From positions 1 to 5,445 of the forward strand of contig DTZC01000123.1 of NCBI GenBank assembly GCA_012961565.1: 5,445 nt of DNA. Direction: 5' to 3'. Made by a program: the position numbers and the translations under genes. The notes beneath the pieces were generated by a model. It saw only the letters and a list, made by a program, of their open reading frames with translations, did no database searches and was not told the DNA's origin. This DNA is from Dehalococcoidia bacterium. Lineage in GTDB: Bacteria; Chloroflexota; Dehalococcoidia; GIF9; UBA5629. Each line of letters begins with the position of its first letter. Within the stretch, counting starts at the first letter, position 1. Shown piece after piece: positions 1-4,991 of the stretch.

Positions 1-8
1 ATATTAAG

Positions 9-20
9 CCCCGTCAGGGG
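9..20 (-). terminator. Short hairpin downstream of the COG1600-type gene
   Basis: CCCC and GGGG form a 4-bp stem with a 4-base loop, 22 bases after the stop codon, followed on the minus strand by CTTAATAT. The stem is short and the T run poor, so a terminator role is only possible. The AGCCCCG arm also resembles the hairpin at 2554-2568. Confidence 0.25.
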
Positions 21-42
21 AGATAACAAGAATTGCTCATTG

Positions 43-978
43 CTAAGCGGTCTGTCGCCTTTCGCTCCCCGCTGCCGGCGGTATCCTGTCCTCACAGGGC
101 ACCTTGGTCTGGCACAGCCCGCAGGCTGGATAGCTGCCTGTGTAACCCGGTGTCCTGCCCAGCTCCCTGAGCAGCTCTTTCTGTCTCACAAACAGGAACT
201 CACGGCACTTGTTCTTGTCATGCCCATGCTCGCTGATAGCACCAACAGGGCAGCGCTCAATACAGCGCCGGCACGACTCGCCCCGGTAGAACAGGCAGTT
301 CGCCACGTGGTTGCGATACACCCTAGGAGTGGGCGGAATCCCGGCATCGGTGACTACGCTGCCGCAGCGCAGGGCTATCCCCCGGGGAGTTATCAGACCG
401 TCATTTAAGGAGAATGTCCCCAGTCCCGCAGCATAGGCGATGTGCCTCTGTGACCAGTTAGATGCCAGACCTCCCGGCAACTCCTTCCAGCCGTAGAAGT
501 CCGCCAGCTCGGGAGCGACAGCCTGGTAGCCCAGACCCTCCAGCAGCGATACCAGGTATCTCGACAGTTCGTTGATGAACTCCTGACCATACCAGCGGGT
601 ATAATTCCATCGGATAGAGGCAACCACCGTCTCACGGCGGTTGCTGAGCCGCGTGCTGTAGGCCACCGGCAGTACAAAAGCTATCACGGTCACCCTCGCC
701 GGGCGCACCTCGCTCCCCATCCTTGACTTCAAATGCCTCACCAGTGCTTCGCCGGGCGTAAGATGAAAGTCACCTATTATCGCCTTGTACTCCTGAAAGA
801 TGCTGTCATCACCAGCAGCAAAGCCCACCAGAGGTTCATCGAAAATAGCCTCACCACCAAAGGCTGGATGCCAGTTGCCCCGGCTGCAGGCAACATACTC
901 CTTTATCGCCCGCTCCACAACATCAGCCGGGGCAGCTTCAAATAGCTCTCGATTGAACTGGCTACTGGAACCCGCCAT
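43..978 (-). CDS. COG1600-type protein with two predicted [4Fe-4S] clusters (epoxyqueuosine reductase-related)
   Basis: This 311-residue protein resembles iron-sulfur proteins often labelled epoxyqueuosine reductase-like. Its C-terminal part holds eight cysteines suited to two [4Fe-4S] clusters: C228, C236, C239, C243 (C-x7-C-x2-C-x3-CP), C258, then C286, C289 and C295. Before them lies a conserved-looking block at residues 178-207 (RHIAYAAGLGTF, then DGLIT and RCGSVV). The N-terminal 150 residues are less distinctive. There is no signal peptide or membrane segment, so it is probably a cytoplasmic redox protein. True QueG is longer (about 350-380 residues) and uses cobalamin; I cannot show cobalamin binding here, so I give no symbol. 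The ATG start is supported by GAGGT at 984-988. The gene stands alone, 308 bp downstream of dnaN on the same strand, with no queuosine gene in view. The family call is firm; the substrate is unknown. Confidence 0.85.
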   Translation of the reverse strand: MAGSSSQFNRELFEAAPADVVERAIKEYVACSRGNWHPAFGGEAIFDEPLVGFAAGDDSIFQEYKAIIGDFHLTPGEALVRHLKSRMGSEVRPARVTVIAFVLPVAYSTRLSNRRETVVASIRWNYTRWYGQEFINELSRYLVSLLEGLGYQAVAPELADFYGWKELPGGLASNWSQRHIAYAAGLGTFSLNDGLITPRGIALRCGSVVTDAGIPPTPRVYRNHVANCLFYRGESCRRCIERCPVGAISEHGHDKNKCREFLFVRQKELLRELGRTPGYTGSYPACGLCQTKVPCEDRIPPAAGSERRQTA

Positions 979-983
979 CTCTT

Positions 984-988
984 ACCTC
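984..988 (-). promoter_or_regulatory. Ribosome binding site of the COG1600-type gene
   Basis: GAGGT on the minus strand lies 5 bases upstream of the ATG at 976-978 and supports that start for the 311-residue protein. Confidence 0.7.
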
Positions 989-998
989 AGCTCGGCCA

Positions 999-1027
999 AT
1001 ACTATCACAATCACCCCGCTACGCCAA
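999..1027 (-). promoter_or_regulatory. Candidate promoter of the COG1600-type gene
   Basis: TTGGCG (1022-1027) and TAGTAT (999-1004) on the minus strand are 17 bp apart and match consensus at 8 of 12 positions. A start near 992 would leave a leader of about 14 bases that includes the ribosome binding site. The match is moderate and rests on position as much as on sequence. Confidence 0.35.
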
Positions 1028-1055
1028 ACAGAGGTGACAACTTTTCTTTGTCCTG

Positions 1056-1072
1056 GCAGTCCCGAGGCTTTA
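1056..1072 (+). repeat. Degenerate repeat copy g
   Basis: GCAGTCCCGAGGCTTTA matches the consensus arm GTAGCCCCGAGGCTTTA of units c and d at 15 of 17 positions, with 12 consecutive identical bases (1061-1072). The second arm is largely lost. It shows that the repeat family occurs in both gaps of this window. Confidence 0.5.
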
Positions 1073-1131
1073 CTTCCCAGGTCGGGCTCCGGGGAGCTCA
1101 AGCTTCAATTCTACCGTTTGAACTAAATGTG

Positions 1132-1151
1132 CAGGCTAAAAACCCGGGGGC
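1132..1151 (-). repeat. Degenerate repeat copy h
   Basis: The minus strand reads GCCCCCGGG then TTTTTAGCCTG, resembling the GCCCCGAGG, CTTTAGCC order of unit d with small changes. It is inverted relative to copy g, about 60 bp away. The match is weak. Confidence 0.3.
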
Positions 1152-1258
1152 GGCCTCTCCAGTCTCCTTCAGCCTCCGAATCTAACAAAAACTACTCAAC
1201 GGTAAGCAATCAAAATGCAGCCTCAGTATCTGCCTGGGTCTTCTGACTCTTCTTGCTG

Positions 1259-1274
1259 CCCTGTTACCACAGGG
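1259..1274 (-). terminator. Hairpin just downstream of dnaN, possible weak terminator
   Basis: CCCTGT and ACAGGG form a 6-bp stem with the loop GGTA, starting 12 bases after the dnaN stop codon. No T run follows on the minus strand, so it is not a standard intrinsic terminator. It could protect the 3' end or work with Rho. Confidence 0.35.
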
Positions 1275-1286
1275 GGTCGCTGTTAG

Positions 1287-2414
1287 CTACCACTGGACAA
1301 ACATGGGCATGACTACGTGGACGTAATTGTCGACGCCCACAGGACGGATAACGCCTGGGCTGGAAGAAGTCGTCGTCTCCAAGGCGACCTGCTTCTCGTG
1401 GAGAACAGACAGCACATCGGAGAGATACTTAGCATTGAAGGCAATCTTGGCCGGCTCACCGTCAATCAAAGCGTCTATCTCGCTTACGTTATCACCGATC
1501 TCTTCGGCACGGGCTGAGATATTCATCCTGCCCGGGGTCAAGTCAGCGCCAGGCGTAACCACCAGGCGGACGATGCCACTGCCATCCCGAGCAAAGATGG
1601 AAGCCATCCTGATGGTCTGCAAGAATTCAGCCCGGTCGACCACAGCGCGGGTAACATAGCTCTGCGGTATAAGCTGATTGTAGTTAGGGAAGTTGCCCTG
1701 GATGAGCTGGGAGACCATCTCTATGTTTTTGACACGGAACAGGACCTGGCTCTTCTGCTGGTTTACAGTAATTTCCACGGTCTCTTCGTCATCGGTGAGG
1801 AAGCGACTTAGTTCATTAAGCGCCCGTGCTGGAACGATTACAGCAGTCTTGTCTTTAACCGGTGTCAGCAGGGAGGTGGTATGCACCGCCAGCCTGAAAC
1901 CGTCAGCCGCTGCCAGGGACAGCTTGTCTTCTTCAAACTCAAGGTGGACGCCAGTAAGCACAGGGCGGGACTCCTCGGTGGCAGCAGCAAACGCTACCTG
2001 GCTGATTCCTTCCCTCAAGGCTGTGACCTCAATCCTGGTAGCTATGCCGTCACCCACCTGGGGTATGGGCGGGAAGTCCGAGGCATCGAGACCGTTTATC
2101 CGGGCTTCATAGCGGATACATTTAAGCTGGAGGGTGCGCTGACTCAAAGCGATATCAATGCGGTCATTGGGCAGGGAACTGATGAACTCGGTGAGAAGCC
2201 TGGCAGGGATGGTAATAGCGCCTTCTTCCTCGATTTTGGCGCCAACCCAGCAACTGATAGCTATCTCCAAGTTAGTGGCTGCCAGCTTGAGGCGGGACTG
2301 GTCAGTGGCTATCAGGACATTCTGTGTGATAGGCAGGGTTGTTCTGGTGGCAACAGCTCTGCTGACTATGCTCAACCCCCTGTTGAGATTTTCCTGAAGG
2401 CAGGACAGCTTCAT
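1287..2414 (-). CDS. dnaN: DNA polymerase III subunit beta (sliding clamp)
   Basis: DnaN forms the dimeric ring that holds DNA polymerase III and other partners on DNA. The 375 residues match the usual length of about 365-380 and the three-domain fold. Hallmarks are the N-terminus MKLSCLQENLNRGL, RPVLTGVHL (150-158), AADGFRLA (169-176), GNFPNYNQLIP (240-250), FNAKYLSDVL (326-335) and the C-terminal VVMPM (367-371), which belongs to the partner-binding pocket. I chose the ATG at 2412-2414. An in-frame start at 2498 would add 28 residues, but they lie over a strong promoter and look unlike the family. A G-rich Shine-Dalgarno (GGGGGGTG) sits 6 bases upstream of the ATG. Neither dnaA nor recF is adjacent, and no DnaA box was seen nearby, so this need not be the replication origin. 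The gene appears to be transcribed alone from its own promoter. Confidence 0.97.
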   Translation of the reverse strand: MKLSCLQENLNRGLSIVSRAVATRTTLPITQNVLIATDQSRLKLAATNLEIAISCWVGAKIEEEGAITIPARLLTEFISSLPNDRIDIALSQRTLQLKCIRYEARINGLDASDFPPIPQVGDGIATRIEVTALREGISQVAFAAATEESRPVLTGVHLEFEEDKLSLAAADGFRLAVHTTSLLTPVKDKTAVIVPARALNELSRFLTDDEETVEITVNQQKSQVLFRVKNIEMVSQLIQGNFPNYNQLIPQSYVTRAVVDRAEFLQTIRMASIFARDGSGIVRLVVTPGADLTPGRMNISARAEEIGDNVSEIDALIDGEPAKIAFNAKYLSDVLSVLHEKQVALETTTSSSPGVIRPVGVDNYVHVVMPMFVQW

Positions 2415-2420
2415 GTGACA

Positions 2421-2427
2421 CCCCCCA
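2421..2427 (-). promoter_or_regulatory. Ribosome binding site of dnaN
   Basis: A run of six G (GGGGGG on the minus strand, 2421-2426) ends 6 bases before the ATG at 2414. Read as GGGGGTG it differs from the ideal GGAGGTG at one base. It decides the 375-residue start over the longer one. Confidence 0.65.
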
Positions 2428-2444
2428 ACAGTTGTAGTGACAAG

Positions 2445-2473
2445 AGTATACGCCGTCTGCGAGGTCAAGTCAA
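2445..2473 (-). promoter_or_regulatory. Strong sigma70-type promoter of dnaN
   Basis: On the minus strand TTGACT (2468-2473) and TATACT (2445-2450) are separated by exactly 17 bp, matching the housekeeping consensus at 10 of 12 positions. Transcription should begin near 2438, giving a leader of about 24 bases before the dnaN ATG at 2414. Its position excludes the longer in-frame start at 2498, which would place the promoter inside the coding region. Confidence 0.82.
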
Positions 2474-2536
2474 TCAGCTTGAGAGGCTGGCCGGGCAACC
2501 TGCATCACATACAGCCAGCACCATTCCAGACCGCCT

Positions 2537-2548
2537 GTAACCCGTTAC
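2537..2548. repeat. Short inverted repeat GTAAC-CC-GTTAC
   Basis: Two 5-base arms separated by 2 bp, centred about 70 bp upstream of the dnaN -35 box. It has the size of an operator half-site pair, but such a short palindrome can occur by chance. Confidence 0.25.
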
Positions 2549-2553
2549 CTGAA

Positions 2554-2568
2554 GCCCCGATTAGGGGC
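2554..2568. repeat. Short hairpin GCCCC-GATTA-GGGGC
   Basis: A perfect 5-bp stem with a 5-base loop. AGCCCCGA at its left arm matches the outer arm of the repeat units (GTAGCCCCGA), so it may be a shortened copy. A second GCCCC at 2581-2585 could compete for the same GGGGC arm. Confidence 0.45.
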
Positions 2569-2586
2569 GCTATGGTTTCAGCCCCT

Positions 2587-2610
2587 GCAGCCCTGACCCT
2601 TTAGAGTTCG
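2587..2610 (+). repeat. Palindromic repeat unit a
   Basis: The unit reads GCAGCC, then TGACCCTTTAGAGTTCG. It shares the 13-base string GACCCTTTAGAGT (2595-2607) exactly with unit b, 40 bp away (2635-2647). Unlike unit b, its right arm is degraded (TTCG instead of TCGAG), so it forms no good hairpin. Confidence 0.6.
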
Positions 2611-2626
2611 CAACAGATTATTACAT

Positions 2627-2651
2627 GTAGCCTCGACCCTTTAGAGTCGAG
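2627..2651 (+). repeat. Palindromic repeat unit b, hairpin
   Basis: The unit starts GTAGCC and contains a 6-bp stem, CTCGAC (2632-2637) with GTCGAG (2646-2651), around the loop CCTTTAGA. It abuts unit c head to head, and the pair forms a larger inverted repeat. Confidence 0.7.
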
Positions 2652-2677
2652 CTCCCGGCTAAAGTCCTCGGGGCTAC
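2652..2677 (-). repeat. Palindromic repeat unit c, hairpin
   Basis: In inverted orientation to unit b, it ends (plus strand) in GGGGCTAC. Bases 2657-2677 equal unit d bases 2713-2732 except for one extra T. Internal pairing is CCCGG (2654-2658) with TCGGG (2668-2672), including one G-T pair. Confidence 0.7.
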
Positions 2678-2706
2678 GTGTGTGATTTGTTTTCAGGGGT
2701 GAGAAC

Positions 2707-2732
2707 CTCCGAGGCTAAAGCCTCGGGGCTAC
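2707..2732 (-). repeat. Palindromic repeat unit d, best hairpin
   Basis: This copy has a perfect 7-bp stem, CCGAGGC (2709-2715) with GCCTCGG (2720-2726), closed by the four-base loop TAAA; a T-G and a C-G pair extend it to 9 bp. It ends in GGGGCTAC like unit c. It has no T run on either side, so it is not a standard intrinsic terminator, though it could stabilise the 3' end of the moa transcript. Confidence 0.75.
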
Positions 2733-2748
2733 ATTTGTAATTCCTATC

Positions 2749-2770
2749 CGCAGCTAAACCCTCAGCCGCA
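2749..2770 (-). repeat. Diverged repeat unit e, hairpin
   Basis: GCAGCT (2750-2755) pairs with AGCCGC (2764-2769) with one G-T pair, around AAACCCTC. The GCTAAA core and overall layout resemble units c and d, but identity is low, so membership in the family is tentative. Confidence 0.45.
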
Positions 2771-2875
2771 CATAATTGGCTGACTACACCCGGGCTGGTT
2801 AGCAGTAACTGGCTGGGGCTCAACCCAGCAGAGTCCAGCAGCCACGGAGACAGCAGCACTTAAAGGCTATCAGTC

Positions 2876-3331
2876 TTATTCCAGCGATATATCTCCGCTC
2901 TTGCCGCCGCTTTTCCTGACGAGACGTATGTCCTGCAGCCGCATCGCCGGGTCGACGGCTTTACACATGTCATAAATGGTAAGCCCGCTTACAGCGACAG
3001 CGGTCAAAGCCTCCATCTCGAAGCCAGTCCTGCCGCTCCCTTTGACCATGACCGTTATCTCCACCGCCGCGGCTTCCTCGTTAAGGGAGAAATCGATACT
3101 GACGTCCTCGATGAGCAGCGGGTGGCACAGAGGGATAAGGCGGTGGGTCTCCTTGGCAGCCATGATACCAGCAACCCGGGCTGCAGCCAGAACATCACCT
3201 TTGGACAGCTTACCCTGTTTAATCAATTCCAGCGTCGCCGCCTGCATAACCACCCCCCCTTTAGCCACAGCCTGTCTGGCGGTAACCGGCTTGGCACCAA
3301 CATCTACCATCCGAATATCCGACCCAGCCAC
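2876..3331 (-). CDS. moaC: Cyclic pyranopterin monophosphate synthase MoaC
   Basis: MoaC converts the MoaA product, 3',8-cyclo-7,8-dihydro-GTP, to cyclic pyranopterin monophosphate in molybdenum cofactor synthesis. The 151 residues are close to the usual length of about 160. Family motifs are MVDVGAK (8-14), KGDVLAAARVAGIMAAK (44-60), THRLIPLCHPL (62-72), GRTGFEMEALTAV (100-112), DMCKAVD (121-127) and GGKSGD (142-147). D121 and K124 match the spacing of the catalytic Asp128/Lys131 pair of the E. coli enzyme. The start is a GTG preceded at 6 bases by GGAGG; an ATG at residue 8 would cut into the family N-terminus and lacks that site. It follows moaA after only 2 bases, so translation is probably coupled. 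It seems to be the last gene of the operon, and hairpin repeats lie downstream. Confidence 0.97.
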   Translation of the reverse strand: MAGSDIRMVDVGAKPVTARQAVAKGGVVMQAATLELIKQGKLSKGDVLAAARVAGIMAAKETHRLIPLCHPLLIEDVSIDFSLNEEAAAVEITVMVKGSGRTGFEMEALTAVAVSGLTIYDMCKAVDPAMRLQDIRLVRKSGGKSGDISLE

Positions 3332-3333
3332 GG

Positions 3334-4347
3334 CTAGCCTCCCACCTGAGACATGAGGCGTTTTGCCGCCACCTTTCCCCGGCGCAGTCGGTGTTTCTGC
3401 GGCTTTGACCTGATAGCCCGGGTGATAACCTGCTTCAGCTCCTGGCAGGAGGCACCGCTGCGCAGTGGCTGGCGCAGGTCAGTCTCACGGTCGCTGAGGA
3501 GGCAGGGACGCAGCTTGCCTTCGGCGGTGAGACGCAGGCGGTTGCAACTGAAGCAGAAGTGCTCGCTGACCGGGGTTATGAAGCCGATGGTGCCACTGGC
3601 TCCGGGAAAACGGTAATACCTGGCTGGACCGTTTCCCCCCGGTGGCAGACAGGCTTCCAGCCTCCCCAGACTGCTGAGATGCTGCTTTATGTCAGCAGCG
3701 GGCATGAAGCCGGGGGTATCCACCTCACCCCCACCACAGTCTCTTCTAACCAGCTCCGCCACAGCAAAGGGCATCAACTCGATGAAGCGCACATGCCAAC
3801 CTTGGGAGACAGTCAATCTGGCAAAATCCGGAATCTCATCATCGTTCATGCCACGCATCACCACCATGTTGATTTTCACCGGGTCCAAGCCGCAAGCCTT
3901 AGCTGCCTCGATACCCCGCAATACCGCCGCCAGTCTATCATGGCGTGTAATGCGCTGGAACTTGTCCCGGTCCAGCGTGTCCAGGCTGACGTTTACCCGC
4001 TTCAAGCCAGCCCGTTTAAGCTCAGCAGCATACTCCTCAAGCAGGACCCCATTGGTGGTCAGCGAGATGTCATCGATGGCATCTATCTCAGCCAGCATGG
4101 CTATCAGTCGGGGCAACCCCGCCCTGACCAGGGGCTCACCACCGGTAAGTCTGAGCTTATTGATACCCAGCTCGGCAGCCAGCCTGGCAATGGTGGCAAT
4201 TTCCTCATAGGTGAGTATCTCGCCGTGAGGCAGCAGGTCAATACCCTGAGCAGGCAGGCAATAAATGCAACGCAGATTGCAGCGGTCGGTTACCGAGATG
4301 CGCAGGTAGTTGATAGGACGGTTGAAGGGGTCGGATAGCCCGGTCAC
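3334..4347 (-). CDS. moaA: GTP 3',8-cyclase MoaA (radical SAM)
   Basis: MoaA carries out the first step of molybdenum/tungsten cofactor synthesis, turning GTP into 3',8-cyclo-7,8-dihydro-GTP by radical SAM chemistry. The 337 residues match the usual length. The SAM cluster motif is C23-x3-C27-x2-C30 (RCNLRCIYC), followed by GGEPL (69-73). The C-terminal GTP-binding cluster ligands are C265, C268 and C282 (FCFSCNRLR ... GKLRPCL). The protein ends in the conserved Gly-Gly (336-337), which in characterised MoaA inserts into the active site and is needed for activity. All key residues are present. A Gly-rich stretch near 203-213 looks slightly longer than usual. The start is GTG, with AGGAG 9 bases upstream inside rdgB; the GTG overlaps the rdgB stop as GTGA. 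Such overlap usually means translational coupling. Confidence 0.97.
   Translation of the reverse strand: MTGLSDPFNRPINYLRISVTDRCNLRCIYCLPAQGIDLLPHGEILTYEEIATIARLAAELGINKLRLTGGEPLVRAGLPRLIAMLAEIDAIDDISLTTNGVLLEEYAAELKRAGLKRVNVSLDTLDRDKFQRITRHDRLAAVLRGIEAAKACGLDPVKINMVVMRGMNDDEIPDFARLTVSQGWHVRFIELMPFAVAELVRRDCGGGEVDTPGFMPAADIKQHLSSLGRLEACLPPGGNGPARYYRFPGASGTIGFITPVSEHFCFSCNRLRLTAEGKLRPCLLSDRETDLRQPLRSGASCQELKQVITRAIRSKPQKHRLRRGKVAAKRLMSQVGG
3338..3342 (-). promoter_or_regulatory. Ribosome binding site of moaC, inside the last codons of moaA
   Basis: GGAGG (within GTGGGAGGC) sits 6 bases before the moaC GTG start. The same bases encode the Val-Gly-Gly C-terminus of MoaA, so the site is constrained by both protein and translation signal. 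It is the main evidence for the GTG start of moaC. Confidence 0.85.
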
Positions 4348-4952
4348 AGCCGCACTCTCCTGGTAAGTCGCTCCAGTATGCGGTACGCCTGACGTGCTGC
4401 CCTGCCCCGGTGGCTGACCTGGTTCTTTATCTCCAGAGGTAGTTCCGCCATGGTCCTGTCCAGTTCCGGCAGGTAGAACACCGGGTCGTAGCCAAAGCCG
4501 CTCTCGCCCCTGGGCTCAAAGGCGATAAACCCGCGGCATTCCCCCCGGCACAGCTCAACCTCACCCTCCGGGGTAGCTATGGCGATAACACATCTGAAAC
4601 AGGCAGTCCGTTTTTCCCAGGGGACGTCCTTAAGCCTTTCCAGCAAGTGGCTAATCCTGTCCTCGTCGCTGGCGTTCTCGCCAGCAGCACGAGCCGAGCG
4701 GATGCCCGGCTTACCACCGAGGAAGTCAACTTCTACCCCGGAGTCGTCAGCCAGAGCCACCGGCCCGCTTGCCCTGGCATAGGCAACGGCTTTCAGCCGG
4801 GCGTTCTCCTCATAACTGGCACAGTCCTCCTCGACAGCCATTTCTATGCCGATATCAGCCGGGGTCACTACCTCTAGGGGCAGTCCCTGGAACAGGTGAC
4901 GGTATTCATTCACCTTCCCCTGATTGCTGGTCGCCAGCAGCAGCCTAGGCAT
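4344..4952 (-). CDS. rdgB: XTP/dITP diphosphatase (RdgB/HAM1 family)
   Basis: This enzyme hydrolyses non-canonical purine nucleotides (dITP, XTP, ITP) to monophosphate and pyrophosphate, keeping deaminated bases out of DNA and RNA. The 202 residues are of normal family length. Motifs in order are ATSNQGKVNEY (7-17), the Glu-rich segment EED...SYEENARLKA (41-55), ALADDSGVEVD (66-76) with the catalytic-type Asp pair at 69-70, KPGIRSAR (81-88), GESGFGYDPVF (149-159) and KNQVSHRGRA (176-185). The ATG start has AGGTGGAG just upstream (4957-4964). It lies 39 bp after the FBP aldolase/phosphatase gene and overlaps moaA by 4 bases. I see no functional link to cofactor synthesis; RdgB is a housekeeping gene often carried in mixed operons. 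Everything needed for activity appears present. Confidence 0.96.
   Translation of the reverse strand: MPRLLLATSNQGKVNEYRHLFQGLPLEVVTPADIGIEMAVEEDCASYEENARLKAVAYARASGPVALADDSGVEVDFLGGKPGIRSARAAGENASDEDRISHLLERLKDVPWEKRTACFRCVIAIATPEGEVELCRGECRGFIAFEPRGESGFGYDPVFYLPELDRTMAELPLEIKNQVSHRGRAARQAYRILERLTRRVRL
4357..4361 (-). promoter_or_regulatory. Ribosome binding site of moaA, inside rdgB
   Basis: AGGAG (in AGGAGAG) on the minus strand lies 9 bases upstream of the moaA GTG start and within the last codons of rdgB. It supports the GTG at 4345-4347, which overlaps the rdgB stop codon. Confidence 0.75.
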
Positions 4953-4956
4953 CTGG

Positions 4957-4964
4957 CTCCACCT
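4957..4964 (-). promoter_or_regulatory. Ribosome binding site of rdgB
   Basis: AGGTGGAG on the minus strand ends 4 bases before the ATG at 4950-4952, in the 39-bp gap after the FBP aldolase/phosphatase gene. Its presence suggests rdgB is translated independently although co-transcribed. Confidence 0.7.
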
Positions 4965-4991
4965 GTCGGCATGTAATCAGAACGACTGCGT

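Larger units (their letters stand above)
979..1286. other. Gap between dnaN and the COG1600-type gene
   Basis: This 308-bp stretch holds no convincing gene on either strand. It contains a hairpin just after dnaN (1259-1274), two degenerate copies of the palindromic repeat (near 1056-1072 and 1132-1151), and a moderate promoter candidate with a ribosome binding site next to the downstream gene. I see no structured RNA or tRNA. Confidence 0.7.
2415..2875. other. Gap between moaC and dnaN: hairpin repeats plus dnaN promoter
   Basis: This 461-bp stretch holds no convincing gene. Nearest moaC (2772-2875) I see nothing distinct. From about 2552 to 2771 it is filled with related GC-rich hairpins, listed separately. 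A short palindrome (2537-2548), then the dnaN promoter and leader (2415-2473), complete it. It separates the end of the moa operon from dnaN. Confidence 0.8.

Noticed and set aside
40..408. 122-residue open frame on the plus strand
   Set aside because: It is antisense to the cysteine-rich end of the COG1600-type gene and has no independent support.
1136..1152. GC-rich stretch followed by five T on the minus strand, as a dnaN terminator
   Set aside because: Only about 3 bp can pair before the T run, too weak for an intrinsic terminator; it fits better as a degenerate repeat copy.
2415..2498. 28-residue N-terminal extension of DnaN from a start at 2498
   Set aside because: It lies over the strong dnaN promoter, and the shorter start begins with the typical family N-terminus and has a Shine-Dalgarno site.
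1881..2540. 219-residue open frame on the plus strand
   Set aside because: It is antisense to dnaN and its promoter, has no recognisable domain, and arises from the codon pattern of dnaN.
2552..2771. CRISPR array
   Set aside because: Units alternate in orientation, vary in sequence and have irregular spacing of 0 to about 30 bp, unlike a CRISPR array.
2674..2859. 61-residue open frame on the minus strand downstream of moaC
   Set aside because: It has a GTG start without a ribosome binding site, no family resemblance, and its C-terminal part is simply translated repeat units d and c.
2415..2875. Replication origin next to dnaN
   Set aside because: I saw no TTATCCACA-like DnaA boxes or AT-rich unwinding region; the repeats are GC-rich hairpins.
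3559..4338. 259-residue open frame on the plus strand
   Set aside because: It is antisense to moaA, a certain gene, and its sequence has low-complexity character and no known motif.
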